A stretch of 8,598 nt of DNA from Microbacteriaceae bacterium (GCA_009925875.1 RFQD01000050.1:1-8598), one strand, 5' to 3'; counted from the first letter of the stretch, positions 1 to 7,445 are shown. Translations and numbers: made by a program. Notes: generated from the sequence alone by a model not told the origin.

Positions 1-70
1 CACCGCGTCCACGACTCGCTAGATATTTTTTTATGGTGGAAGACATTCCACACCCACAACGAAGGAACAC
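1..70 (+). promoter_or_regulatory. AT-rich leader upstream of tal, with possible end of an upstream gene
   Basis: This is the only non-coding stretch before tal. One frame ends in a TAG at 20-22 after six codons (T-A-S-T-T-R), which could be the C-terminus of an upstream gene. Transketolase (tkt) is the usual actinobacterial neighbour, but six residues are too few to identify it. A T-rich tract at 24-32 contains a -10-like hexamer, TATTTT (24-29); its -35 region would lie at or beyond the window edge. A short inverted repeat follows: GTGGAA at 36-41, a GACA loop, and TTCCAC at 46-51. The Shine-Dalgarno sequence of tal is GAAGGA at 61-66, 4 nt before the ATG. A 13-codon mini-ORF (33-74) ends in a TGA that overlaps the tal ATG, but it has no ribosome binding site of its own. 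Confidence 0.3.
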
Positions 71-1149
71 ATGAACGCACAAACACAGTCCCTAGCCAAC
101 GCGGGAGTCAGCATTTGGCTCGATGATCTCTCCCGAAGCGCGCTGTCAACGGGTAATCTTGCGCGACTCATATCCGGGGCCAATGTTGTGGGCGTCACGA
201 CGAACCCCACGATCTTCGCCGGTGCGCTTCGCGACGGCGAGAGTTACGCTGACCAAATCTCCCACCTTGCTTCGGCCGGCGCTGACGCAGAGACGGCTGT
301 ATTCGAGATCACCACCGATGATGTTGCCGCGGCGTGTGATCTCTTTGCGCCTATCTACGATTCGACGCCATTGAGGTATCCCCCACGCTCGCGCACGACG
401 CAGCTGGCACCATCTCTGAGGCTCATCGCTTGTGGGCCAAGGTCAACCGACCAAACGCCCTCATCAAGATTCCCGCAACGCTGGCCGGACTCGATGCAAT
501 CACAGAAGTCATTGGGGCGGGGATTTCCGTAAATGTGACTCTGATTTTTTCCCTCGAGCGATATGAGGCTGTCATCAACGCCTATCTCGCAGGGCTCGAA
601 AAGGCCCACTCGGCGGGTCTAGACCTAGACACAATTCACTCAGTCGCGTCGTTCTTTGTTTCGCGTGTTGACACGGAGGTCGATAAGCGACTGGAACAAC
701 TCGGTGCCGACACCGAACTGAAGTCGCGAGCGGGTTTGGCAAACGCTCGACTCGCGTACGAGCTATTCGAGAATGCCTTTGAGTCGGAACGAGCGGCGGC
801 ATTGCTGGCACGGGGCGCGAACGTGCAGCGACCCTTGTGGGCATCGACGGGGGTGAAGGATCCATCACTACCCGACACGCTCTATGTGACCGAGCTCGTG
901 GCGGCGGGTGTGGTCAACACGATGCCCGAGAAGACGCTTCTCGCAACGGCAGATCACGGAGTAGTGACGGGCGACACCATTACGCTCAACTACGACGAGT
1001 CCCGGTTGTTGTTCGCGCAATTGGCCGCCGCAGGTGTTGATTTCGACGATGTGACCCGCACGCTTGAGGCGGAGGGCGTGGAGAAATTTATTGTGTCGTG
1101 GGGAGAACTTCTCGAGACCGTCACCGTAGCTGTGGAGGCCGCACAATGA
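71..1149 (+). pseudogene. tal: transaldolase, frame-disrupted by an apparent ~22-nt deletion
   Basis: Transaldolase moves a dihydroxyacetone unit from sedoheptulose-7-P to glyceraldehyde-3-P in the non-oxidative pentose phosphate pathway. The N-terminal part (71-367, 99 codons) carries the family motif GVTTNPTIF (residues 41-49) and the WLDDLSR segment with the probable catalytic Asp18. Homology then jumps frame. From 370 the reading continues as [10 protein letters not shown], then the Schiff-base lysine in LIKIPAT (codon 466-468), [35 protein letters not shown] and NTMPEKT, to TGA at 1147-1149. Between YDST and IEV, actinobacterial homologues have about eight residues (DGVDGRVS-like); here only two bases (CC, 368-369) remain, so about 22 nt are missing. 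Without correction, the upstream frame runs on into unrelated sequence and stops at 532. The downstream frame is open from 370, but its first usable start is TTG at 430. Neither fragment holds all catalytic residues. The rebuilt length of about 366 aa fits the family. It is either a true pseudogene or an assembly error. Confidence 0.88.
1134..1138 (+). promoter_or_regulatory. Shine-Dalgarno sequence of pgi
   Basis: GGAGG lies inside the last codons of tal, 7 nt before the ATG at 1146. It decides the pgi start: the frame is open back to a GTG at 1098, but the 16 extra residues there are the tal reading frame read out of phase and look like no isomerase N-terminus. Confidence 0.75.
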
Positions 1150-2756
1150 GTTTTCGTATTCACGTCAGCGGGCCTGTGGGCGAGGCGGTCAATGCACGCG
1201 TACCGCAGCTTGTCAGTGACCTCGTAGCGTCGAGCATTACTGACGCCAATCCGACACTCTGGGGCAAGGGTGCCGAGGCGGAGGCGTCGATTCGCCTGGG
1301 GTGGGTTCAATCCGTGGCTGTGTCACGGCCTCTCGTAGCCGAAGTGAACGCCGAGCGAGAGCGTCTCTTGGGCCTGGGGGTCTCACGTTTCGTACTGGCA
1401 GGTATGGGAGGTTCTTCGCTTGCTCCCGAAGTGATGACGTCAACTTTTGGTGTTGACTTGACCATTCTTGATTCAACGGAACCAGGGCAGGTCCGCGCGG
1501 CGTTGGGCGATGGCCTCGCCGATCTCGCTGTCATCGTCGCATCGAAGTCCGGATCGACAGTCGAGACCGACAGCCAATTGAGAACCTTTCACGCTGCCTT
1601 TGAGGCCGCCGGAATCGTTCCGGCCGAGCGCATCATCGTGGTCACAGATCCGAACTCCCCACTCGAAAGCCACGCGCGCGAGGCGGGATATCGGGTGTTT
1701 ACGGCCGATCCTCATGTTGGTGGACGATATTCCGCTCTCACGGCATTCGGTTTGGTTCCAAGCGGACTTGCCGGGGTCAACATCGCAGAGATTCTCGACG
1801 AGGCCGAGGCTGTGCTCCTTGACGTTGCGACAGACCACGTCGACAACCCGGCCTTAATTCTGGGCACGGCTATTGCTGCCCGGGTTCCGCACGTCAACAA
1901 GCTGGGAATCGTTCCGGATGGAACTCACATTGTGGGGCTACCGGATTGGATCGAGCAACTCATTGCTGAATCAACTGGCAAAGAGGGAACGGGCATTCTC
2001 CCCGTCGCACTCGACGTGGTGTCCACCGAAACACTCGCGCCGATGGACGATCTCGTACTGTGTCGGCTGGTGGACGACGCTCACGAGCATCACCTCCTCG
2101 CCTCGGACCGGCATGACGGTGAGATCCTCGTCAGTGGAACACTGGGCGCATCCTTCATCGTCTGGGAATATGCCACCGCTGTTGCTGGCCTCCTGTTATC
2201 GATCAACCCGTTCGATCAGCCTGACGTCGAATCAGCAAAGGCGGCCACGCGAGCACTTCTCGATCATCAACCACCGACAACCTCGCCACTTTTCATCGAG
2301 AGTGGCATCGAGGTTCGGGCGCGTGGAGATTTCGCAGTAGGGGCCACAACCGTGCGCGAGGCGATATCGGCAGCTCTCGCAACGATCCCCTCAGATGGCT
2401 ACCTGTCCGTGCAGGCATACATTGACCGGGCTTCGTATCCCCAGGTTGCGGGAGTGCGTGACCTCGTGGCCGCGCGCGCGGGACGTCCGGTGACTTTTGG
2501 TTGGGGACCGCGATTCCTGCACTCAACCGGTCAATTTCACAAGGGAGGTCCGGCTGTCGGCGTATTCATCCAAATACTTCAGGTCGCACAGCGGGACCTC
2601 GACATTCCGGGTCGACCATTCACCTTCGGGTCACTTATCCGAGCTCAGGCAGAAGGGGATGCCTCTGTGCTCGAAGCGCACGGACGTCCTGTGCTCACCA
2701 TCACGCTCACCCATCCCGATGAACAACTCGTGAGACTCTTCGAGGCCTTCAATTAG
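1146..2756 (+). CDS. pgi: glucose-6-phosphate isomerase, 536 aa
   Basis: Reversibly converts glucose-6-P to fructose-6-P in the cytoplasm, linking the oxidative and non-oxidative pentose phosphate branches to glycolysis. The protein shows two SIS-type sugar-isomerase domains: GMGGSS (86-91), the phosphate-binding loop SKSGSTVET (133-141), the PGI signature region [15 protein letters not shown] (188-202), STGKEGTG (276-283), SINPFDQP (352-359), and the C-terminal GQFHKGG (462-468) with the conserved His and Lys. It belongs to the actinobacterial/cyanobacterial type of about 530-550 aa found beside tal; in some bacteria (e.g. Gluconobacter oxydans) tal and this pgi type are one fused bifunctional protein. 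The ATG overlaps the tal stop (ATGA, 1146-1149), so coupling with tal is expected, but a strong GGAGG would also allow independent initiation. The frame is intact, with no missing motif seen. Confidence 0.95.
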   Translation: MSFRIHVSGPVGEAVNARVPQLVSDLVASSITDANPTLWGKGAEAEASIRLGWVQSVAVSRPLVAEVNAERERLLGLGVSRFVLAGMGGSSLAPEVMTSTFGVDLTILDSTEPGQVRAALGDGLADLAVIVASKSGSTVETDSQLRTFHAAFEAAGIVPAERIIVVTDPNSPLESHAREAGYRVFTADPHVGGRYSALTAFGLVPSGLAGVNIAEILDEAEAVLLDVATDHVDNPALILGTAIAARVPHVNKLGIVPDGTHIVGLPDWIEQLIAESTGKEGTGILPVALDVVSTETLAPMDDLVLCRLVDDAHEHHLLASDRHDGEILVSGTLGASFIVWEYATAVAGLLLSINPFDQPDVESAKAATRALLDHQPPTTSPLFIESGIEVRARGDFAVGATTVREAISAALATIPSDGYLSVQAYIDRASYPQVAGVRDLVAARAGRPVTFGWGPRFLHSTGQFHKGGPAVGVFIQILQVAQRDLDIPGRPFTFGSLIRAQAEGDASVLEAHGRPVLTITLTHPDEQLVRLFEAFN

Positions 2757-2758
2757 TC

Positions 2759-4297
2759 ATGTCGGTCGATATCTCGGTGGGCAGTAACCCGCTTCGCGTG
2801 AGTGAGGACCGTCGACTGCACGCCATCGCCGGTCCGTGTGCAATTGTTCTGTTCGGAGTGACCGGAGATCTTGCGCGCAAAAAATTAATGCCCGCGGTGT
2901 ATGACTTGGCCAATCGTGGACTCTTGCCACCCGGCTTTGCTTTGGTCGGGTTCGCACGTCGTGATTGGGAGCAACAAGATTTTGCCCAGGTGGTTCACGA
3001 TTCTGTCAAGGAATACGCGCGTACCGAGTTTCGAGAGGACGTGTGGGAACAACTCCTGAAGGGTATTAGGTTCGTCAGCGGATCGTTTGATGATGATGCA
3101 TCTTTCGATGTCTTGAAATCGACATTGGAGCAATTGGATGTCGATCAAGGAACCATGGGTAACCATTGCTTCTACCTGTCGATTCCCCCCGGATCATTCC
3201 CACTCGTCACTCAACAACTCCGGCGTTCCGGACTTGCCGCCGGGGGTGGCGATGCGTGGCGTCGCGTTGTCATCGAGAAGCCTTTCGGGAGCGACCTCGC
3301 CACGGCTCGCGAGCTCAACACCGTGGTCGAATCTGTTTTTCCTGCCGACTCGATTTTTCGAATCGATCACTACCTAGGGAAAGAGACTGTTCAAAACATC
3401 CTCGCGTTGCGCTTCGCGAACCAATTGTTCGAACCACTCTGGAACGCGGAACATGTCGATCACGTTCAAATCACCATGGCCGAAGACATTGGTGTCGGCG
3501 GACGCGCCGGCTACTATGACGGAATTGGTGCGGCTCGAGACGTGATTCAGAATCACTTGCTTCAACTCATGGCGTTGACCGCGATGGAGGAGCCGATTTC
3601 CTTCAACGCTGACGATCTGCGAGCAGAGAAGGAGAAGGTCTTGGCGGCGGTCCGTCTGCCCGCTGACCTCTCTATTTCCACCGCGCGTGGTCAGTATGGT
3701 TCCGGATGGCAAGGTGGCGAATTTGTTCCCAGCTTTCTTCAGGAAGAGGGCATGAATCCTCATTCCACGACGGAAACGTTTGCCGCCATGCGACTGGACA
3801 TTGGCACACGTCGGTGGGCTGGTGTCCCGTTCTATCTGCGAGCCGGCAAACGTCTAGGTCGGCGCGTGACCGAAATTGCTGTCGTGTTCAAACGAGCTCC
3901 GCAATACTTGTTTGCCGACCATCAGACTTCAGCCCTTGGTCAAAACGCGCTCGTCATCAGGGTGCAGCCGGATGAAGGCGTCACCATTCGGTTTGGGTCA
4001 AAAGTACCGGGCGCCGGAATGCAAGTGCGCGACGTGACCATGGATTTTGGATACGGACATGCATTCACGGAGGCAAGCCCCGAAGCGTACGAACGACTCA
4101 TTCTGGACGTTCTCTTGGGAGACCCTCCTCTTTTTCCTCGGCACGAAGAAGTCGAGTTGAGTTGGAAGATTCTCGACCCGATTGAGGAATTCTGGGCTAG
4201 TCAGGGTGGTCCAGAACAATACGCTCCCGGTTCGTGGGGACCGCGAAGTGCGGACGAATTGATGGCTCACGATGGTCGAGCGTGGAGGCGACCATGA
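2759..4297 (+). CDS. zwf: glucose-6-phosphate dehydrogenase, 512 aa
   Basis: Catalyses the first, committing step of the oxidative pentose phosphate pathway: glucose-6-P plus NAD(P)+ gives 6-phosphoglucono-1,5-lactone and NAD(P)H. An N-terminal Rossmann domain carries FGVTGDLARKKLMPA (32-46) for the dinucleotide. EKPFG (173-177) and the active-site signature RIDHYLGKE (201-209) follow; this signature supplies substrate-binding Lys208 and His204. QNHLLQ (264-269) has His266, the likely general base by analogy with Leuconostoc His240. FYLRAGKRL (358-366) is another conserved substrate-site segment. The 512 aa length is typical. The ATG is 2 nt after the pgi stop. The Shine-Dalgarno sequence is weak and distant (GAGG, 2742-2745), so translation probably depends on ribosomes finishing pgi. 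The stop overlaps the opcA start. Cofactor preference cannot be read with confidence. Confidence 0.97.
   Translation: MSVDISVGSNPLRVSEDRRLHAIAGPCAIVLFGVTGDLARKKLMPAVYDLANRGLLPPGFALVGFARRDWEQQDFAQVVHDSVKEYARTEFREDVWEQLLKGIRFVSGSFDDDASFDVLKSTLEQLDVDQGTMGNHCFYLSIPPGSFPLVTQQLRRSGLAAGGGDAWRRVVIEKPFGSDLATARELNTVVESVFPADSIFRIDHYLGKETVQNILALRFANQLFEPLWNAEHVDHVQITMAEDIGVGGRAGYYDGIGAARDVIQNHLLQLMALTAMEEPISFNADDLRAEKEKVLAAVRLPADLSISTARGQYGSGWQGGEFVPSFLQEEGMNPHSTTETFAAMRLDIGTRRWAGVPFYLRAGKRLGRRVTEIAVVFKRAPQYLFADHQTSALGQNALVIRVQPDEGVTIRFGSKVPGAGMQVRDVTMDFGYGHAFTEASPEAYERLILDVLLGDPPLFPRHEEVELSWKILDPIEEFWASQGGPEQYAPGSWGPRSADELMAHDGRAWRRP
4284..4288 (+). promoter_or_regulatory. Shine-Dalgarno sequence of opcA
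   Basis: GGAGG inside the last zwf codons, 5 nt before the ATG at 4294. It supports that start over an in-frame start at 4234, whose 20 extra residues come from the overlapped zwf sequence. Confidence 0.75.
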
Positions 4298-5232
4298 TTA
4301 TCGAGTTCCCTGAAACCACGACCGGGAAAATTTCCAAGGCACTCGTGAGCATCCGAGAGGAGGGTGGCGCGGTGGCATTGGGTCGCGTACTCACTCTCGT
4401 CATCTCGACGTCTCCCGGCAAGGAAGAGCACGCGATTAGTGCGGCGAACGAGGCGTCTCGCGAGCATCCCATGCGTGTCATCGTCGTCAGTATTCCAGTG
4501 GAGTCGACGAACATCACGAACCGTCTCGACGCAGAAATACGAGTGGGTGGTGATGCGGGAGCAAGTGAAGTGGTGATACTTCGGGCCTACGGAGAGGCCG
4601 GTTCCGACGAACTCGGTCTCGTGACTGGTCTTCTTCTCCCCGATACTCCTGTGGTCGTTTGGTGGCCTGATGAGACTCCTGCCCGCATCAGCGGAGCCCC
4701 ACTGGGTACGATCGCGCAACGACGCATCACGGATTCGGCGGCGCAGGCTGATCAACTCGGGTTTTTGCCGACACTGGCCGCCGCGTACCAGCCCGGAGAC
4801 TCGGATTTTGCGTGGACGCGTTTGACTCCGTGGCGCCAGCAACTCGCCGCGGTTCTCGACCAGCCGCCCTACGAGCCCATCACGTCAGCGGAGGTGACCG
4901 CCGCAGCCGAGTCGTTGTCCGCGCGCATGCTGGCGGCATGGCTTTCGCTTTCTCTCGGAATTCGCGTGACGTTCACGTCGGTTCCGGATCGACCGGGACT
5001 GGGTTCCATTCAGCGGGTGACCATGTCGCGTTCGTCGGGAGACATTATTCTCGAGCGAACCACTCCAGGAATGGCACGACTGCAGCAACCTGGTCAACCG
5101 ACGCACGACATTGCTCTCGTACGACGAAACCTTCGGGACTGTCTTGCTGAAGAGTTGCGACACCTCGACCCCGACGAGGTCTACGGTCGAGTTCTCATCG
5201 ACGGGATGAATCTGATTGAAGAGTCGGCGTGA
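4294..5232 (+). CDS. opcA: OpcA, glucose-6-phosphate dehydrogenase assembly protein, 312 aa
   Basis: OpcA is the partner of G6PDH; in cyanobacteria and actinobacteria it is needed for assembly or full activity of the Zwf enzyme. The actinobacterial type is recognised by an N-terminus of the form MIIEFPETTTGKI, the EEGGAVALGRVLTLVI segment (22-37), the hydrophobic LLLPDTPVVVWWPDE stretch (113-127), and DFAWTRLTPWR (171-181), followed by a C-terminal region with a nucleic-acid-independent alpha/beta look that I cannot assign further. The about 310 aa length matches actinobacterial OpcA. It has no signal peptide or clear membrane segment and is expected in the cytoplasm. The ATG overlaps the zwf stop (ATGA, 4294-4297), so Zwf and OpcA would be made at linked rates, as expected for partners. 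The exact biochemical mode of OpcA is less well known than its genetic requirement. Confidence 0.95.
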   Translation: MIIEFPETTTGKISKALVSIREEGGAVALGRVLTLVISTSPGKEEHAISAANEASREHPMRVIVVSIPVESTNITNRLDAEIRVGGDAGASEVVILRAYGEAGSDELGLVTGLLLPDTPVVVWWPDETPARISGAPLGTIAQRRITDSAAQADQLGFLPTLAAAYQPGDSDFAWTRLTPWRQQLAAVLDQPPYEPITSAEVTAAAESLSARMLAAWLSLSLGIRVTFTSVPDRPGLGSIQRVTMSRSSGDIILERTTPGMARLQQPGQPTHDIALVRRNLRDCLAEELRHLDPDEVYGRVLIDGMNLIEESA

Positions 5233-5978
5233 CGTTGGCGCAATTGCAGGTTTTTGAGAACCCGGAGTCTGTCGCGCGTGCCGTGGCAGACAATTTGACG
5301 AACGCGATGGCCGCAGACATCGACACCCGCGGTGAGTGTCATGTAGTTCTCACCGGAGGTACCGTCGGAATCGCGCTCCTTCGCTTTGTCACGTCGACGG
5401 GTTCGATTGACTGGAGTCGCGTGCATCTGTGGTGGGGAGACGAACGTTTCGTCGCATCCGACAGTCCCGACCGAAACGTCGGTCAAGCCTCTGAGGCTCT
5501 CATCAACCGAATAGATATCCCTCGCGAAAACGTACATCCGATTGCGTCGTCAACTGAGGTCGCGAATGTCGAGGACGCCGCACGACGCTATTCCCGCGAT
5601 TTGGAGGAGTTCTTCGGAGTGGACTTTCCGCACTTCGATATCGTGCTGCTTGGAGTAGGTCCAGACGGTCATGTCGCGAGTCTTTTCCCGCATCTTCCCG
5701 GTGTGACCGAGACCGGCCTGACTGTGATTCCCGTCGACAACTCTCCGAAGCCACCCTCTCAACGCGTTTCCCTCACGCTACCTTCCCTCAATGCAGCCCG
5801 GCGCGTGTGGCTGGTAGCTGCGGGGCGCGAAAAAGAGAATGCGGTTCGCGACGCTCTGCGTTCCATTCCCGCCGAGGATTCTCCGGTCAGCGCTGTGCGG
5901 GGAATTGAGGAAACTATTCTCTTCGTCGACGACGCGGCGGCTTCCGCCGTTCATGTCACGCGCGACGCGACCGAGTAG
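5229..5978 (+). CDS. pgl: 6-phosphogluconolactonase, 249 aa
   Basis: Hydrolyses 6-phosphogluconolactone, the Zwf product, to 6-phosphogluconate. It is of the DevB/NagB-like (SugarP isomerase) type: LTGGTVGIALL (41-51, phosphate loop), HLWWGDERFV (66-75), DRNVGQA (81-87), NVHPI (101-105), the hallmark LLGVGPDGHVASLFPH (140-155) with His148, then NSPKPPSQRVSLTLPSLNAAR (171-191) and VWLVAAGREKENAV (193-206). The length is typical. The start is a GTG whose last two bases belong to the opcA stop (GTGA, 5229-5232), with only a modest upstream purine run (GAAGAG, 5218-5223), so it appears translationally coupled to opcA. It is the last gene of the plus-strand operon; no gnd gene for the next enzyme is present. 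Its TAG is 3 nt from the convergent rbpA stop. Confidence 0.96.
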   Translation: MTLAQLQVFENPESVARAVADNLTNAMAADIDTRGECHVVLTGGTVGIALLRFVTSTGSIDWSRVHLWWGDERFVASDSPDRNVGQASEALINRIDIPRENVHPIASSTEVANVEDAARRYSRDLEEFFGVDFPHFDIVLLGVGPDGHVASLFPHLPGVTETGLTVIPVDNSPKPPSQRVSLTLPSLNAARRVWLVAAGREKENAVRDALRSIPAEDSPVSAVRGIEETILFVDDAAASAVHVTRDATE

Positions 5979-5981
5979 CTC

Positions 5982-6344
5982 TTAGGCCTTGGCGGTACCG
6001 CGACGCACACGTAACTGGTGGAGTGCATCCTCAAGAATCTGCTCCGCTTCTTCGGGAGTGCGACGTTCCTTCACATAGGCCAAGTGCGTCTTATATGGCT
6101 CGAGCTTTGCAACCATTGGAGGGTTGTCTTTGTCGCGACCCGCCGGCAAGCCCGACTGTGGACAGTCGATCAGCTCGGGAATTTCTTCCTCCGGTAGGTT
6201 TGCCGCGAAATAGCGTACTGTTTCATTTCCGAGCGCGTCCCAATAACTGATTGCGATTCGATCCGCGTGAACGCCATGGTCTTGTTCCCCCATTGGTCCC
6301 GCCCCCACGCGCGAGCCACGGATGGCGCTTCCGCTCGAAGACAC
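5982..6344 (-). CDS. rbpA: RNA polymerase-binding protein RbpA, 120 aa
   Basis: RbpA is an actinobacterial general transcription factor that binds RNA polymerase and the principal sigma factor and stabilises open promoter complexes. The sequence has an N-terminal tail with AIRGSRVGAG (7-16), a beta-rich core (about 27-70) including YFAANLPEEEIPELIDCP, a basic linker with KTHLAYVKERR (85-95), and a C-terminal sigma-interacting helix region EEAEQILEDALHQLRVRR (98-115). The KTH...ERR stretch matches the mycobacterial RTHWDMLLERR segment in spacing. It has a single Cys (61), so the zinc site proposed for some homologues is not evident. I chose the GTG at 6344-6342 because the protein then begins SSSGSAIRGS, as homologues do, and because this start shares a base with the secG stop (TAGTG). 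A longer in-frame start at 6401 would add 19 residues that lie within secG. Its role at the end of a glycolytic operon is probably organisational. Confidence 0.93.
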   Translation of the reverse strand: MSSSGSAIRGSRVGAGPMGEQDHGVHADRIAISYWDALGNETVRYFAANLPEEEIPELIDCPQSGLPAGRDKDNPPMVAKLEPYKTHLAYVKERRTPEEAEQILEDALHQLRVRRGTAKA

Positions 6345-6595
6345 TAGATGCCTGCCGAGAACTTTGTCAGGAGTCCCAAGAGGATGATGCTCGCAATCCA
6401 AATGAGACCGAGGATGACAGTGATCCGATTGAGGTTTCGCTCAGCAACGCCAGAGGAACCCAACGAGGAGGTCACTCCACCTCCAAACATGTCTGAGACT
6501 CCCCCTCCACGACCCTTGTGCAGAAGAATGAGGAGCGTGAGCAACAGGCTGGTGATGGCCAGAATGATCTGGAGCACTACTTGAATGATCTCCAC
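6344..6595 (-). CDS. secG: SecG, preprotein translocase subunit, 83 aa
   Basis: Small integral membrane subunit of the SecYEG channel that assists protein export. Two hydrophobic helices are visible, about residues 3-25 and 57-76, joined by a Gly-rich loop with the family motif HKGRGGGVSDMFGGG (26-40) and then LGSSGVAERNLNR (45-57). Length and topology are those of the family. The start is GTG at 6595-6593, preceded by GAAAGG (6607-6602 on the minus strand) with 6 nt spacing. The stop shares its G with the GTG of rbpA. secG next to tpiA and pgk is a recurring arrangement in actinobacteria and other bacteria, so its place here is not unusual. Confidence 0.95.
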   Translation of the reverse strand: MEIIQVVLQIILAITSLLLTLLILLHKGRGGGVSDMFGGGVTSSLGSSGVAERNLNRITVILGLIWIASIILLGLLTKFSAGI

Positions 6596-6601
6596 GAGAT
6601 A

Positions 6602-6607
6602 CCTTTC
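6602..6607 (-). promoter_or_regulatory. Shine-Dalgarno sequence of secG
   Basis: GAAAGG on the minus strand, 6 nt before a GTG. It supports the non-ATG start of secG, for which no upstream in-frame alternative is credible. Confidence 0.6.
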
Positions 6608-6632
6608 GACAAATTAAGCCGGGTCAAGTCTA

Positions 6633-6649
6633 GACGCTCCACGAGCGCC
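6633..6649 (-). terminator. hairpin between tpiA and secG, possible weak terminator or processing site
   Basis: On the minus strand, about 10 nt after the tpiA stop, GGCGCTC and GAGCGTC can pair across a 3-nt GTG loop (7 pairs, one of them G-U). No T-run follows, so this is not a classical intrinsic terminator; actinobacterial terminators often lack one. It lies in the only gap of this operon (6596-6659, 64 nt) and might reduce read-through into secG or protect the tpiA 3' end. It could also be chance in GC-rich DNA. Confidence 0.25.
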
Positions 6650-6659
6650 GACCCCGCAA

Positions 6660-7445
6660 CTAAATGACGTGCTTGTAAAAACGCACGATGGACGCAAACT
6701 CAGCGACATCCAAGCTCGCCCCACCGACGAGTGCGCCGTCAATATTCGACTGACGCATGAACGCTGCGATGTTCGAGGCCTTGACCGATCCGCCGTAGAG
6801 AATGCGCGTACGGTCAGCGAACTCAGAGCCGAAGTTCTCTCGCAATGTTTCGCGCAACGCGCCACACACGAGTTCAGCCTGTTCCTCGGTGGCAGCCTTT
6901 CCAGACCCAATCGCCCACACCGGTTCGTACGCGATCACCACTTCGGCATCCGCCGAAATACCGGCCAAGCTCGCCTTCACCTGTGCGACGGGGACGGCGC
7001 TCGCACCGAACTCTTCTAGATCATCGGCCGTCTCTCCGACACACAGGATTGGCACCAAGCCGAAACTCAGCGCGGCGCGTACTTTTGCTCCCACAACGTC
7101 GTTTGTTTCCCCGTGGAATTGTCGTCGCTCGCTGTGTCCGACGAGAACATACGAACACGCGAGCGACGCGAGAAACGAACCGCTGATTTCCCCCGTGAAA
7201 GCTCCGGATTCATGAGTGGAAACGTCTTGAGCACCGTACGCTATCGAAAATTTCTCGGCCTCGACGAGTGTTTGAACGCTTCGGAGGTCAGTGAAAGGAG
7301 GGAAGACGGCAACCTCCGAGGCCGCAGTATCGTGTTTCGCCTCGTCTAGGGTCCAGGCGAGCTTCTGTACAAACGCAATGGCCTGAAGATGGTCGAGGTT
7401 CATCTTCCAGTTTCCGGCAATTAGCGGCACACGAGCGGCTACCAT
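6660..7445 (-). CDS. tpiA: triosephosphate isomerase, 261 aa
   Basis: Interconverts dihydroxyacetone phosphate and glyceraldehyde-3-P in glycolysis and gluconeogenesis; a cytoplasmic TIM barrel, normally a dimer. Catalytic and binding elements are all present: AGNWKMN (10-16) with Asn12 and Lys14, [10 protein letters not shown] (99-108) with the electrophile His104, [15 protein letters not shown] (172-186) with the base Glu174 and the flexible loop 6, LYGGSVK (216-222) and LVGGASL (239-245) for phosphate binding. The length is standard. The ATG lies inside the end of pgk (7-nt overlap) behind a strong GGAGGT (7457-7452), with 6 nt spacing. The stop is TAG at 6662-6660. Glyceraldehyde-3-P, its product, is also a transaldolase substrate, which links this operon to the convergent one. 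Confidence 0.98.
   Translation of the reverse strand: MVAARVPLIAGNWKMNLDHLQAIAFVQKLAWTLDEAKHDTAASEVAVFPPFTDLRSVQTLVEAEKFSIAYGAQDVSTHESGAFTGEISGSFLASLACSYVLVGHSERRQFHGETNDVVGAKVRAALSFGLVPILCVGETADDLEEFGASAVPVAQVKASLAGISADAEVVIAYEPVWAIGSGKAATEEQAELVCGALRETLRENFGSEFADRTRILYGGSVKASNIAAFMRQSNIDGALVGGASLDVAEFASIVRFYKHVI

Noticed and set aside
360..435. Programmed ribosomal frameshift in tal
   Set aside because: Slipping by one base would not restore the roughly eight missing conserved residues, and no slippery run with a following stem is seen at 365-372.
1098..1145. Extended pgi start at GTG 1098
   Set aside because: The 16 added residues are tal sequence read out of frame; ATG 1146 has GGAGG at the right distance and gives a normal isomerase N-terminus.
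430..1149. An independent shorter transaldolase from TTG 430
   Set aside because: A GAGG at 418-421 precedes it, but the product would lack the N-terminal strands, Asp18 and the Glu before 430, so a working enzyme is not credible.
4234..4293. Extended opcA start at 4234
   Set aside because: The extra 20 codons lie over the zwf 3' end; ATG 4294 has its own GGAGG and matches the family N-terminus.
4267..4842. 191-codon antisense frame opposite opcA
   Set aside because: It lies opposite a well-recognised gene, has no recognisable motif, and long antisense frames are common in GC-rich coding DNA.
5992..6001. GCGGTACCGC palindrome as a terminator or operator
   Set aside because: It is coding sequence of rbpA, has no loop and no T-run, and a single 10-bp palindrome is weak evidence for an operator.
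6345..6401. Longer rbpA start at 6401
   Set aside because: The 19 extra residues overlap secG and do not resemble RbpA tails; GTG 6344 couples to the secG stop.
6599..6627. Promoter for secG: TTGACC (6627-6622) with a -10 17 nt downstream
   Set aside because: The hexamer at the -10 place is AGGTAT, a poor match, and it overlaps the secG ribosome site, so transcription would begin inside the gene.
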